Part shown: positions 43,935 through 51,842 of the stretch, piece by piece
Position numbering within the stretch: the first letter of the stretch is position 1
Layout: every line of letters starts with the position of its first letter
Source: Promicromonospora citrea
GTDB lineage: Bacteria > Actinomycetota > Actinomycetes > Actinomycetales > Cellulomonadaceae
Direction of reading: 5' to 3'
NCBI RefSeq assembly: GCF_013004695.1
Contig: NZ_JABEMG010000001.1
Span: forward strand, 1-64,000
DNA: 64,000 nt
Translations under genes and position numbers: made by a program
The notes under the pieces: model-generated
Database searches by the model: none
What the model saw: only the letters and a program-made list of their open reading frames with translations
Told to the model about the DNA's origin: nothing

Positions 43935-44344
43935 TGACTCCACGCCGTATGCCCCGGACCCGAGCCATGACCCGAGGTGACGTCCGTGTCCGCGCGGCGA
44001 CGGCGCGCAAGTATCAGGAGGTGGGCGAGATGGTGCTCGGCGAGGACCCGGAGGAGCGTCAGGTCGCGGGCGGCCTGGCCGCACTCGCAGCCATCGCTGC
44101 GGCCGACGCCATCTGCGGTGCCCGGCTCGGTCGCTGTGCGACCGGTCAGGACCACGGGCAGGCCGAAGACCTCCTCGCCACGGTGAACCCGGGAGGGAAA
44201 GATCTTGCGCGGAAGTTCGCAAGGGTCCTCTCGGCGAAGTCCAGCGCCCACTACGGCACGACCTACCTGACCACGTCGGAGACCTTGACCATGGTCCGGT
44301 GCTCCCGTGCGCTCGTCGACGCCATCGAGGCCCACGTCGACTGA
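43934..44344 (+). CDS. HEPN-like partner of the nucleotidyltransferase
   Basis: A 136-residue helical protein. The core VAGGLAALAAIAAADAICGARLGRCATGQDHGQAEDLLATV has Arg67 and His74 in an Rx6H arrangement close to the HEPN RNase motif (Rx4-6H). Its ATG overlaps the preceding stop by one base (TGATG), so the two are co-translated. In HEPN/MNT pairs the HEPN protein is an RNase toxin controlled by the nucleotidyltransferase. The usual Tyr after the motif of HepT is absent, so the class is not canonical. An internal ATG at 43967 could be the real start. Confidence 0.65.
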   Translation: MTPRRMPRTRAMTRGDVRVRAATARKYQEVGEMVLGEDPEERQVAGGLAALAAIAAADAICGARLGRCATGQDHGQAEDLLATVNPGGKDLARKFARVLSAKSSAHYGTTYLTTSETLTMVRCSRALVDAIEAHVD

Positions 44345-44392
44345 AGGTGGCCCAGCCGCCAAACCCCCTTCCCAGGCCGCTTGTGAAAGTCG

Positions 44393-44398
44393 TAACAT
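44393..44398 (+). promoter_or_regulatory. Leaderless -10 box of the DUF1992 gene
   Basis: TAACAT with a six-base gap to ATG 44405. Confidence 0.5.
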
Positions 44399-44404
44399 GA
44401 ACCG

Positions 44405-45043
44405 ATGGCGCCGGTACCCCACGAGGACACCGAGAACGACCCGCTCCGCCGCGCCGCGCAGTACCGCGTGGACCGCGAGACGGCCAGGGAGCGGGACGGG
44501 AACGGTGCGCCCGAGCCCGAAGCAGACGGTGCGCAGGACGACGGCGACCGCGCGGAGGCCCAGCGCCCCGGCAGCATGACCCCCGAGGAGCGCGCGCGGT
44601 ACGTCGACGTCGTCGTCGACCAGGCGATGCGGCGCGGCGAGTTCGACGACCTGCCGCTGCAGGGCAAGCCGATCCCCGGCCTGACCGGCACGTACGACCC
44701 CGACTGGTGGATCAAGGGCCTCATCGAGCGGGAGAACATCACCGGCGTGCTGCCGTCGGCGCAGCTCCGCAAGGAGTCCGCCGAGCTCGAGGGCCGGCTC
44801 GACCTCGAGCTGTCGGAGGAGCGGGTCCGGGAGATCCTCACCGACTTCAACGCCCGCGTCGTCGACGCGCGGCGTCAGCTGCAGGGTGGCCCGCCGGTCG
44901 TGACGCCGACGCGCGACGTCGACGACGAGGTCAGGAGGTGGCGGGAGCGCCGCGACGCCCGGCGCGCCGCTCGCGCGGCGGAGCAGACACCGCCCCGCGA
45001 GGAGCGCCGCTCCGGATCCCGCCCGTGGTGGCGGTTCTGGTGA
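44405..45043 (+). CDS. DUF1992 (DnaJ-homologue C28-like) protein
   Basis: A 212-residue soluble protein with an acidic disordered N-terminus and a conserved core: YVDVVVDQAMRRGEFDDLPLQGKPIPGLTGTYDPDWWIKGLIERENI is the DUF1992 signature, also found in eukaryotic DNAJC28. The last 45 residues are Arg-rich and end GSRPWWRFW, which could meet a membrane or nucleic acid. A TAACAT box six bases before the ATG indicates a leaderless mRNA. Function unknown. Confidence 0.8.
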   Translation: MAPVPHEDTENDPLRRAAQYRVDRETARERDGNGAPEPEADGAQDDGDRAEAQRPGSMTPEERARYVDVVVDQAMRRGEFDDLPLQGKPIPGLTGTYDPDWWIKGLIERENITGVLPSAQLRKESAELEGRLDLELSEERVREILTDFNARVVDARRQLQGGPPVVTPTRDVDDEVRRWRERRDARRAARAAEQTPPREERRSGSRPWWRFW

Positions 45044-45049
45044 GGGCGC

Positions 45050-45343
45050 TCAGAACCCGTACGTCGTCACGATGACGACGGCCGTGGCCAGCCAGTAGGG
45101 CACCGATCCCGCGGCGAGGCCCAGCCCGGCCGCCACCACCATGCGGGCCCACGACGCCCCGAACCGGGCGGCCGTCGCGCCGACTACCATGGCGAGGCAG
45201 CCCGTGATCGTCACGCCCTCCGCGGCACCCGGCGAGACGAGCATCCCGAACACGGCGGCCGCCAGCCCCACGACCACCTCGCGCCGTGCGAGGAACGGGC
45301 CGCCGCGGCGAGCCCGGTGGTGGGTCTGCTGGTGCGTCGTCAT
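45050..45343 (-). CDS. Small membrane protein
   Basis: A 97-residue protein with a Gln/His/Arg-rich N-terminus (MTTHQQTHHRARRGG) and three hydrophobic segments (about 24-43, 46-67 and 76-94) rich in Ala, Val and Gly. No family is recognised. The ATG has GAGGGG ten bases upstream. It is convergent with the DUF1992 gene, with only six bases between them. Function unknown. Confidence 0.65.
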   Translation of the reverse strand: MTTHQQTHHRARRGGPFLARREVVVGLAAAVFGMLVSPGAAEGVTITGCLAMVVGATAARFGASWARMVVAAGLGLAAGSVPYWLATAVVIVTTYGF

Positions 45344-45440
45344 GGCACATCGCCCCTCGTGCCCTGCGTCGGTGCGGGCACCTCTCCTCCAGGATCGCAC
45401 CGGGGCGCGCGGGTCGCCAGGCGCGCAGGACGGCCGCGCG

Positions 45441-46583
45441 TCAGCCGCGTACGTACCCGTCGAACCAGCGCCGTGTCTGCCGCCAGACCTCCTCGCGCAC
45501 CGGTGCGGCCGAGAGCGTGACGTCGTGCAGCGCGCCGTCGACCCGGACCAGCGTGACGAGCGACCCGACGTCCGGCACCCGGCGGGCGATGCCGATCACG
45601 TCGAGCACCGAGTCGGTGCTGCGCATGTCCTCGCTCCATCGCGTCGGGATGGTGCTCCGCGCACTGAGCAGCACCAGCACGGGCACGTGGATGCCGAGGC
45701 CGCGCGCCACCGTCTCCTGCCCCCGGAAGATCGCGGCGAGCCACCCGGGCAGGGCACGCCACCCGGCGTCGGGACGCCACGCGACGTCGTAGTCCCACTC
45801 ACCGTCGAAGCGCGCCGAGATCGACCGCGCGTAGAGACCCCGGTCCAGGTTGACGAGCGGACGGCGCGGCGCGATGGCCGACTGCACGCGGATACCCGGC
45901 TCCATGAGCTTGCGGACCGCCTCGCGCGGCTGGAACTCGAGCCACGGCGAGTTGAGCACCAGACCGGCCACCCGGTCCTGGTTCCGCGCGGTCCACAGGC
46001 TCGCGGTCAGGCCGCCCGTCGAGTGGCCCATGAGGACGAGCCGACGCTCCGGCCGGTCGTCGGGCCCGTGCCCCATGACGGCGAGCGCCGCCTCGATGTC
46101 CTCGGCGTAGGTGCGGAGGCTGCGCACGTAGCCCGGCGTCTGGCCCTCGCGCAGGCTGCGGCCGTACCGCCGCAGGTCGAGGGCGTGGAACCGGACGCCC
46201 TGCGCCTCCCAGAAGTCGGCGAGGTGGACCTGGAAGAAGTAGTCGAGCCAGCCGTGCACGTAGAGCAGGTCCACGCCGGCGTCGGGCACCTCGGCGGGCG
46301 GCTCGCCGCCGGGCAGGTCGCGCCGGCCGCCCAGGCGCAGACGCCGCCCGAGCTCGGACAGCTCCTCCCACAGCCGGGCGACCTGCGGGTTGCCCGCACC
46401 GACCGGGTGGACGCCGTGGGCCGGGCCGGGTTCCCGGGGCGGCTCCGGCCGGGCGCGTCGCACCAGGGTCGCCACCACCTCCGGCTCGTCCTCGTCCGGC
46501 GCCAGCGGAAGGGTGCGGCGCTCGAAGCCGGGCAGCACGTCGGGCTCCCAGGCCGGCTCGGGTCCGGGGGAGTGGCTCGTCAT
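45441..46583 (-). CDS. Alpha/beta hydrolase (serine aminopeptidase S33-like)
   Basis: A 380-residue protein. LLYVHGWLDYFFQ holds the oxyanion loop and LVLMGHSTGGLTASLW the nucleophile elbow (GHSTG, Ser catalytic). A later Asp and the ending VRVDGALHDVTLSA with its His complete the triad, as in monoacylglycerol-lipase-like S33 hydrolases. The start overlaps the NmrA-like gene by four bases (ATGA), so the last gene of the phosphatase-reductase-hydrolase operon is translationally coupled. The substrate is unknown. Confidence 0.82.
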   Translation of the reverse strand: MTSHSPGPEPAWEPDVLPGFERRTLPLAPDEDEPEVVATLVRRARPEPPREPGPAHGVHPVGAGNPQVARLWEELSELGRRLRLGGRRDLPGGEPPAEVPDAGVDLLYVHGWLDYFFQVHLADFWEAQGVRFHALDLRRYGRSLREGQTPGYVRSLRTYAEDIEAALAVMGHGPDDRPERRLVLMGHSTGGLTASLWTARNQDRVAGLVLNSPWLEFQPREAVRKLMEPGIRVQSAIAPRRPLVNLDRGLYARSISARFDGEWDYDVAWRPDAGWRALPGWLAAIFRGQETVARGLGIHVPVLVLLSARSTIPTRWSEDMRSTDSVLDVIGIARRVPDVGSLVTLVRVDGALHDVTLSAAPVREEVWRQTRRWFDGYVRG

Positions 46584-47536
46584 CTGACCGACGGTAACCG
46601 CAGGTGGGCCCACTCCGCCGGGTAGTCGTCGAGCCAGTCGGCGAGCGAGCGGGCGCGGCGGCCCGCCAGGTGCCCGACGTCGGGGCTGACCCGGGCGAGG
46701 TCGCCCCGCTCGATGGCCTGGCACAGCGTGATCCAGTCCTCCACCTCGGCGGACGTGGAGCGGTAGAACAGGGCGCGGGCCTGCTCGACGGTCTGCGGCA
46801 CGTACCGGATGGGGCGCCCCGTCGCCTCGGCGAGCGCCGCGGCGACCTCGTCGAACGCGAGAGCCTCCGGCCCCGTGAGGTGGTAGGTGCGGCGGGTGTG
46901 CCTGCCCTGGTCCTCGTCGAGGAGCACGGCGGTGGCGACGTCGGCGACGTCGTCGTGCGACACGGACGCGACCCGGCCGTCGCCCGCCGGCGCCTGCAGC
47001 ACGCCCGCGCCGTCGGCGCCGGACGCCTCCGTGTGGACGGCGAAGGTCAGCGTGCGGTGGAACACCGAGGCGCGCAGCACGGTCCAGGACAGGTCGGTGC
47101 CGCGCAGGTACTGCTCGGTGAGCCAGTCGTCGCGCGCGACGGCCGAGACGGCGTCCGGTCCCGCACCGACGGACGACACGTGCACCACGTGCCGCACCCC
47201 GGCGAGCACGGCGGCGTCGACGGCGGCGCGCTGGAGGGGGAGCCGGCTCGCCCGCACCGCGCTCGGCACGAGGAAGACCGCGTGCGCGCCGGCGAACGCC
47301 CCGGCCAGGACGCGCGAGGTGGTCTCGGGCGAGCCGTCGGTCAGCTCGGCCGGGACGGTGACGACCTCCGTCTCCGGCAGGGGCGCGCCGTCGGGCAGAC
47401 GGGGAGTGGCGCCGCGGCCGGTGACGAGCAGGCGCTGGCGACCGCCTGCCGCTGCCACGCGGAAGGCGAGCCTGGACCCGAGGCGGCCGTCGGCGCCCAT
47501 GAGGACGACGAGCCGGTCGGACGACGCGCGCGTCAT
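46580..47536 (-). CDS. NmrA-like/SDR-type NAD(P)-binding protein
   Basis: A 318-residue atypical SDR. VVLMGADGRLGSRLAFRVAAAGG is a nucleotide-binding motif, GVRHVVHVSSVGAGPD and the DLSWTVLRASVFHR segment are typical of NmrA/ytfG-type proteins, which bind NAD(P)(H) and act as redox sensors or quinone reductases. No catalytic Tyr-Lys pair is obvious. It overlaps the phosphatase gene and the hydrolase gene by four bases each, so all three are produced together. Confidence 0.8.
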   Translation of the reverse strand: MTRASSDRLVVLMGADGRLGSRLAFRVAAAGGRQRLLVTGRGATPRLPDGAPLPETEVVTVPAELTDGSPETTSRVLAGAFAGAHAVFLVPSAVRASRLPLQRAAVDAAVLAGVRHVVHVSSVGAGPDAVSAVARDDWLTEQYLRGTDLSWTVLRASVFHRTLTFAVHTEASGADGAGVLQAPAGDGRVASVSHDDVADVATAVLLDEDQGRHTRRTYHLTGPEALAFDEVAAALAEATGRPIRYVPQTVEQARALFYRSTSAEVEDWITLCQAIERGDLARVSPDVGHLAGRRARSLADWLDDYPAEWAHLRLPSVR

Positions 47537-48078
47537 CTCTCCACGGTAGTCGGCCCGCGCCCGCCGGGCCGGTCGGCCAGGCCGAGCCGGCCCCGGACGA
47601 ACGCGACCACACCGTCCGCCGCCGCCTCGATCTCGGCGAGGCACACCTCGAAGTCCTCGGGCCCGCCGTACCAGGGGTCGGCGATGTCGAGCCGCTGCTC
47701 GGGCAGGCCGTCCGCCGCGGGGTCGAACGAGCGGTACATGCGCACGACGGCGCCGTCCCCGTCGGCGGGTGCGAGGGCGCGCAGCGCGCGGGCGTGCCGA
47801 GCGGTCATGGCGAGCACGAGGTCGTGACCGCGGACGTCGGCAGAGGTGACCTGGCGTGCCCTGTGCCCGTCGCCCGTGGGGTAGCCGTGCTCGGCGAGGA
47901 CCGCGCGGGCACGGGGGTCGACGGGGTTGCCGTGCTCCTCGTCGCTCACGCCGGACGAGTCGACCACGACGGCCTGACCGAGGCCCGCGGCCTCGAGGCG
48001 GTCGCGGAGCACGATCTCGGCCATGGGGGACCGGCAGATGTTTCCCGTGCAGACGGTCATCACGCGGTAGGGGGTCAT
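47533..48078 (-). CDS. Low-molecular-weight protein-tyrosine phosphatase
   Basis: A 181-residue LMW-PTP. Cys10-Thr-Gly-Asn-Ile-Cys-Arg-Ser is the CX5RS phosphate-binding loop (Cys10 nucleophile, Arg16) and IADPWYGGPEDFE contains the general-acid Asp. Such enzymes dephosphorylate protein tyrosines or low-molecular-weight substrates and often work beside capsule kinases, which are not present here. ATG 48078 follows a GAGAAT box by six bases. It leads the three-gene coupled operon and is divergent from an alpha/beta hydrolase across a structured 376-base region. Confidence 0.87.
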   Translation of the reverse strand: MTPYRVMTVCTGNICRSPMAEIVLRDRLEAAGLGQAVVVDSSGVSDEEHGNPVDPRARAVLAEHGYPTGDGHRARQVTSADVRGHDLVLAMTARHARALRALAPADGDGAVVRMYRSFDPAADGLPEQRLDIADPWYGGPEDFEVCLAEIEAAADGVVAFVRGRLGLADRPGGRGPTTVER

Positions 48079-48084
48079 GCTGGC

Positions 48085-48090
48085 ATTCTC
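48085..48090 (-). promoter_or_regulatory. Leaderless -10 box of the tyrosine phosphatase gene
   Basis: GAGAAT on the minus strand, six bases before ATG 48078. If used, the stem-rich region upstream is not part of the phosphatase mRNA. Confidence 0.4.
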
Positions 48091-48105
48091 CCCGACCCGT
48101 GCGCG

Positions 48106-48214
48106 GGCACGGGAAAGCCCGCGGGGTGGCCGATGTCGGCCGGCCGTGCTGGACGAGGGCACGGCACCCGCGGGCTCCGGTGGTCGCGTTGGAGTCGCCA
48201 CCTTGTCCCGTGCC
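48106..48214. other. Potential three-way-junction RNA structure
   Basis: GGCACGGGA (48106-48114) is complementary to TCCCGTGCC (48206-48214). Inside, AGCCCGCGGGGTG (48116-48128) pairs with CACCCGCGGGCT (48165-48176) with one bulge, and GGTGGTCG (48179-48186) with CGCCACC (48196-48202). The outer arm GCACGGG can instead pair with CCCGTGC at 48096-48102, giving two exclusive folds. The strand is undetermined. Confidence 0.4.
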
Positions 48215-48454
48215 GCCTCGACCGGATCAGGAAGGCCCCGTGCTGAGCCCCCGGACCGGTGTCGGCGCAGAACGCTTGCGCGTCACGCGACTAGCGCGCG
48301 ACCACCTCATGGGTCCGATGTGAATTCACTGCTCGGATCACCTCCCTTCTCATGTGCCCACGAACCTACGCCGCGCGCGGCGGTGCGCCCAGGGTTTTTT
48401 CTCGCGGCGAAACCGGTGCGACGACTTTCCGGTCCCCGACCCGTCTGTCCCTGT

Positions 48455-49288
48455 ATGACGACCCTCACCGCCGACGCCTACACGACGTCGTCCGACGGCA
48501 CCCGGATCGCCTACGACCTGACCGGCCCCACCCCCGGCCTGGCGCCCGCGGTCGTGGTGGTCGACGGCGTGCTGGCGCACCGCCTGCCCGTGACGCACGC
48601 GGTGGCGACGGAGCTGGGCCAGGAGGTCACGACGCTGCGCTACGACCGCAGGGGCAGGGGCGCGAGCGGTGACACGGCCCCGTACAGCGTGGACAGGGAG
48701 GTGGACGACATCGCGGCCCTGCTGGACGTCACGGGCCCCGCGGCGCTCGTCGGCATCTCGACGGGCGGCTTCCTCGCCCTGCGCGCGGCGGCCGACCTCG
48801 GCCCCGGCGTCACGGCCGTCCTGTGCTGGGAGCCCACGTACGACGTCGCGAGCGGCGAGGCACCCGCCGACCCCCGCATGATCGCGGGTGTCGAGGCGTG
48901 CGTCGCGGCGGGCGACCCCGGCAGCGCCGTCGAGCTCTTCCTCGACGTCGTGGGTATGCCCTGCGGTCTGGTACCGCGCATGCGGGCGTCGGCGTCGTGG
49001 GCGGACCTCGAGGCGATCGCCCCGACCATCGCCTACGACGGCCGGGTGCTCGCCGCGGTCGCGCTCGGCCGCCGGGCGCTCATGTGCCGCTGGGACCAGA
49101 TCGTGCAGCCCGCCCTCGTCGCCGACGGCACGGCGAGCGCGGCGACCGTCCGGACGGCGGCCGACTCGCTGGCCGCCGTGCTCCCGGCGGCACGCCGCAC
49201 GACCCTGCCGGGCCACGGTGCCGACGTGCCGCCCGCCGCGATGGCCGACGCGGTGGCCGGCCTGCTCAGAAGGGCCGGCGTGCCGTGA
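48455..49288 (+). CDS. Alpha/beta-fold hydrolase
   Basis: A 277-residue hydrolase. VVVVDGVLAHR marks the oxyanion region, LRYDRRGRGAS follows beta-4, and ALVGISTGGFLAL contains the GxSxG nucleophile elbow. The C-terminal TTLPGHGADVPPAAMADAV contributes a His. It resembles small esterase/haloperoxidase-type enzymes; the substrate is unknown. ATG 48455 is the first start after the T6 tract, although no clear ribosome-binding site precedes it. The last 23 bases overlap the convergent methyltransferase gene. Confidence 0.78.
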   Translation: MTTLTADAYTTSSDGTRIAYDLTGPTPGLAPAVVVVDGVLAHRLPVTHAVATELGQEVTTLRYDRRGRGASGDTAPYSVDREVDDIAALLDVTGPAALVGISTGGFLALRAAADLGPGVTAVLCWEPTYDVASGEAPADPRMIAGVEACVAAGDPGSAVELFLDVVGMPCGLVPRMRASASWADLEAIAPTIAYDGRVLAAVALGRRALMCRWDQIVQPALVADGTASAATVRTAADSLAAVLPAARRTTLPGHGADVPPAAMADAVAGLLRRAGVP

Positions 49289-50114
49289 CGAGGATGCGCG
49301 GCGCCTCGTCGACGAGCTCGTTGCCCGTGGCGAAGTACATGTGCAGCGCGCGCAGGCCCGCCTCGTGCCGGGCGACGGCGCCCGGACCGAGCTCGGCGAG
49401 CTCCGGCACCTGCCATGCCGCCCTGCGCAGGTACCAGAGCACCGACGACAGGTCCCGGAACGTGCGGGTGCCGACGTGCTCCGTCGCCTCGACGATCTCC
49501 AGGCCCGCCGCGACGAGCCCGTCCGCGATGACGTCGACCGTGACGGCGTCCGGGTCCCAGCCGAGCGGCACGCCGAGGGCCCTGTTGAGGGCGATCCCGT
49601 CGCGCGTGTCGACCTGCTCGGTGAGGAAGGTGCCGCCCGGTTCGAGCACGCGGCCGACCTCCGCGGGGTCGACCGGGCCGAACCGGCTGAGCACGGTGCT
49701 GAACTGCCCGTCGAAGAAGGGCAGCAGCACGTCGCCGGTCCAGGACGGCTCGGCGCGGCGCACGTCGACGCCGAGCGGCTCGAGGCGGCGGCGCGCCGTG
49801 AGGAACGCCGGTCCGGTCTCCGTGGCGGCGGAGCCCTTGGGCAGGGGGCCGAGGCCCGCGAAGAAGTCGCCGTCACCGGTACCGATGTCGAGCACGGCGC
49901 CGCGCGACCGCTGCACGACCTCCTGGGCACGGGCGGGGTAGTCCCACTCGGGGGTGTCGACCGTGAGACGGTCGTCGACGGGGGTGTCGTCGAGGCCTCC
50001 GGTGAACAGCGCCGCGGGGGACGACGGCGCCGCCGGAACGGCGCGAGCCCATTCGACGTGGTCCTCGAACGGCGCGTCCGGCGCCGGGGCTGGGGCGATC
50101 GAGACGTCAAGCAT
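49266..50114 (-). CDS. SAM-dependent class I methyltransferase
   Basis: A 282-residue protein. VLDIGTGDGDFFAGL is the SAM-binding motif I, VDVRRAEPSWTGDVLLPFFDGQFSTVLSRFGPVDPAEVGRVLEPGGTFLTEQVD runs through motifs II to III. The C-terminal half (LVAAGLEIVEATEHVGTRTFRDLSSVLWYLR) resembles small-molecule methyltransferases of the ubiE/arsM-like type. A CACAAT box lies seven bases before ATG 50114. It overlaps the convergent hydrolase by 23 bases. Substrate unknown. Confidence 0.8.
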   Translation of the reverse strand: MLDVSIAPAPAPDAPFEDHVEWARAVPAAPSSPAALFTGGLDDTPVDDRLTVDTPEWDYPARAQEVVQRSRGAVLDIGTGDGDFFAGLGPLPKGSAATETGPAFLTARRRLEPLGVDVRRAEPSWTGDVLLPFFDGQFSTVLSRFGPVDPAEVGRVLEPGGTFLTEQVDTRDGIALNRALGVPLGWDPDAVTVDVIADGLVAAGLEIVEATEHVGTRTFRDLSSVLWYLRRAAWQVPELAELGPGAVARHEAGLRALHMYFATGNELVDEAPRILVTARRPF

Positions 50115-50121
50115 GGGGGAG

Positions 50122-50127
50122 ATTGTG
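50122..50127 (-). promoter_or_regulatory. Leaderless -10 box of the methyltransferase gene
   Basis: CACAAT on the minus strand with a seven-base gap to ATG 50114. Confidence 0.45.
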
Positions 50128-50186
50128 GCGCACACTCGGACGAACGGGGTAACACTGACGCAAACTCGACCGGAGGAGTGGGAACG

Positions 50187-51428
50187 ATGGGGCAACCGTT
50201 GCCCGGAGAGGGCGCCTCACCTGCGACGGAACCTGTGACCGGGCACGGTTCGCTGCGGGTCGTGGGGCTCATGTCCGGCACCTCGCACGACGCGGTCGAC
50301 GCCGCGGCGTGCGACCTCCGGCTCGACGACGACGCCCTGGAGCTGACGCCGCTCGGCCACCTGTCGGTGCCGTACCCGGCGGCCCTGCGGGACGAGCTGG
50401 TGCACGCGCTGCCGCCGTCCACCACGACGGCCGAGACCCTCTGCCGGCTCGACACCGGCGTCGGGCAGGCGTTCGCCGCCGTGGCCGCCCGCGCGGTCGG
50501 CGAGCTGTGCGGCGGCCGGGCCGACCTGGTCGTGTCGCACGGCCAGACGCTCTTCCACTGGGTGGCCGACGGCGCCGCCCGGGGCACGCTGCAGGTCGGC
50601 GAGCCCGCCTGGATCGCCGAGGCGACGGGTTCGCCGGTGGTCTCGGGCCTGCGCACGCGCGACGTCGCCGCCGGCGGGCAGGGCGCGCCGCTGGTCGGGC
50701 TGTTCGACGCGCTCTGGCTCGCCGGCCGCCCCGGCACGGTGGTCGCGCTCAACCTGGGCGGCATCGCGAACGTCACCGTCCCGCGGCACGACGGCGCCCC
50801 GCTCGCCTTCGACACGGGCCCCGCCTGCGCGCTGCTCGACGCCGCGACGCGGCACGTCACCGGCGGCCGCCTCGCCTACGACGCCGAGGGCGCGCTCGCC
50901 GCCCGCGGCCGGGTGCGCCCCGACCTGCTGGCCCGGCTGCTCGACGAGCCGTACTACGCGCGCCCCGCGCCCAAGACGACCGGCAAGGAGCTGTTCCACC
51001 TCTCCTACCTGCTGGACCGTGTCGGCCCCGTGGAGATCCCGGCGGAGGACCTGCTCGCCACGCTCGTCGCCCTCACCGCCCGCACGGTGGCCGACGCCGT
51101 CCGCGGCACCGCGACGGAGGTCGTCGCCTCGGGCGGAGGGACGCGCAACCCCACCCTCGTGGCGGCGCTGCGGGCGGAGCTGCCCGGCGTGCCCGTGCGG
51201 ACCTCCGACGAGCTGGGCGTGCCGGGCCAGGCCAAGGAGGCGCTGGCGTTCGCGGTGCTGGGCTGGCACACCTGGTTCGGCCTGCCCGGGGTGCTTCCCG
51301 GGGCGACGGGTGCGCGGCACCCGGTCGTCCTCGGGTCGGTGACGCCCGGCGCGGACGGGACGTTCCCGCCGGGGCGGGCCGCGGGCGTCGCGCCGCCCGT
51401 GCGCCTCGTGGTGTCGCCGCGGGCGTGA
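50187..51428 (+). CDS. anmK: Anhydro-N-acetylmuramic acid kinase
   Basis: A 413-residue ASKHA-fold kinase. VVGLMSGTSHDAVDAA is the AnmK signature (phosphate-binding loop), LVVSHGQTLFH, DTGPACALLD and the C-terminal VVASGGGTRNPTLVAALRAEL complete the family motifs. It phosphorylates and opens 1,6-anhydro-MurNAc to MurNAc-6-phosphate in cell-wall recycling. The ATG has GGAGGAG eight or so bases upstream. It is divergent from the methyltransferase gene. No recycling partner genes (murQ, nagZ) are in the window. Confidence 0.92.
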   Translation: MGQPLPGEGASPATEPVTGHGSLRVVGLMSGTSHDAVDAAACDLRLDDDALELTPLGHLSVPYPAALRDELVHALPPSTTTAETLCRLDTGVGQAFAAVAARAVGELCGGRADLVVSHGQTLFHWVADGAARGTLQVGEPAWIAEATGSPVVSGLRTRDVAAGGQGAPLVGLFDALWLAGRPGTVVALNLGGIANVTVPRHDGAPLAFDTGPACALLDAATRHVTGGRLAYDAEGALAARGRVRPDLLARLLDEPYYARPAPKTTGKELFHLSYLLDRVGPVEIPAEDLLATLVALTARTVADAVRGTATEVVASGGGTRNPTLVAALRAELPGVPVRTSDELGVPGQAKEALAFAVLGWHTWFGLPGVLPGATGARHPVVLGSVTPGADGTFPPGRAAGVAPPVRLVVSPRA

Positions 51429-51479
51429 CGCGGCCGGAGGGGAGAGGTACCCGTCGGATCGCAGCCCCCGGAGCACGAC

Positions 51480-51512
51480 GAAGGCCCCGACTCGGGGAGC
51501 CGGGGCCTTCTT
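51480..51512. terminator. Bidirectional terminator between anmK and tRNA-Leu
   Basis: GAAGGCCCCG and CGGGGCCTTC form a 10-bp stem with CTTCTTGT on the right side. It lies downstream of anmK (rightward) and of the tRNA (leftward). Confidence 0.7.
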
Positions 51513-51519
51513 GTCAACG

Positions 51520-51603
51520 TGCGCGAGGGGGGAGTTGAACCCCCACGCCCTTTCGGGCACACGGACCTGAACCGTGCGCGTCTGCCTATTCCGCCACTCG
51601 CGC
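51520..51603 (-). tRNA. tRNA-Leu (anticodon CAG)
   Basis: On the minus strand the seven-base acceptor arms GCGCGAG and CTCGCGC frame an 83-84 base cloverleaf. The anticodon stem-loop CACGG-TTCAGGT-CCGTG carries CAG, reading CUG leucine codons. A long variable arm (GTGCCCGAAAGGGCGT), the GGTTCAACTCC T-loop and the position-73 A discriminator fit a class II leucine tRNA. CCA is not encoded. CUG is the preferred leucine codon in this GC-rich DNA. Confidence 0.95.
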
Positions 51604-51842
51604 GCTGCTGGATGAGGCTAGCACGTCCCTGACCCCTGCTCCGAATCCAAATCCGGTGAGGTGGTTCACGTGCTGCCGCAGGTCTAGTAGCGTGCGGATC
51701 CGCCCACGCCTCTCCTCATCGCGCCACCTGAGGGAAGATCGGAGAAGATCCGCAGGACATCCACAGTATTGGAGTCTGCGGGCACCTACCGGTCTATACG
51801 ATCTAGGTAGTCTGCCCGGCGCAGACCCTGGAAGGAGGTGGC

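Larger units (their letters stand above)
48079..48454. other. 376-base intergenic region with branched inverted repeats
   Basis: No protein-like frame is found between the two divergent genes. It contains a three-stem arrangement at 48106-48214 (see separate entry), a palindrome GTGAATTCAC at 48320-48329, a palindromic CG-rich stem CGCCGCGCGCGGCG at 48369-48382 and TTTTTT at 48395-48400. The last two could form a weak rightward terminator. A small non-coding RNA is possible but unproven. Confidence 0.5.

Noticed and set aside
43308-44344. Canonical HepT/MntA assignment
   Set aside because: The nucleotidyltransferase has an extra winged helix and the HEPN-like protein lacks the tyrosine following the RxH motif, so only the superfamily relation is claimed.
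48369-48400. Strong rightward terminator (stem plus T6)
   Set aside because: The palindromic stem and the T run are separated by about 12 bases, so canonical termination is doubtful; kept only as a remark on the region.
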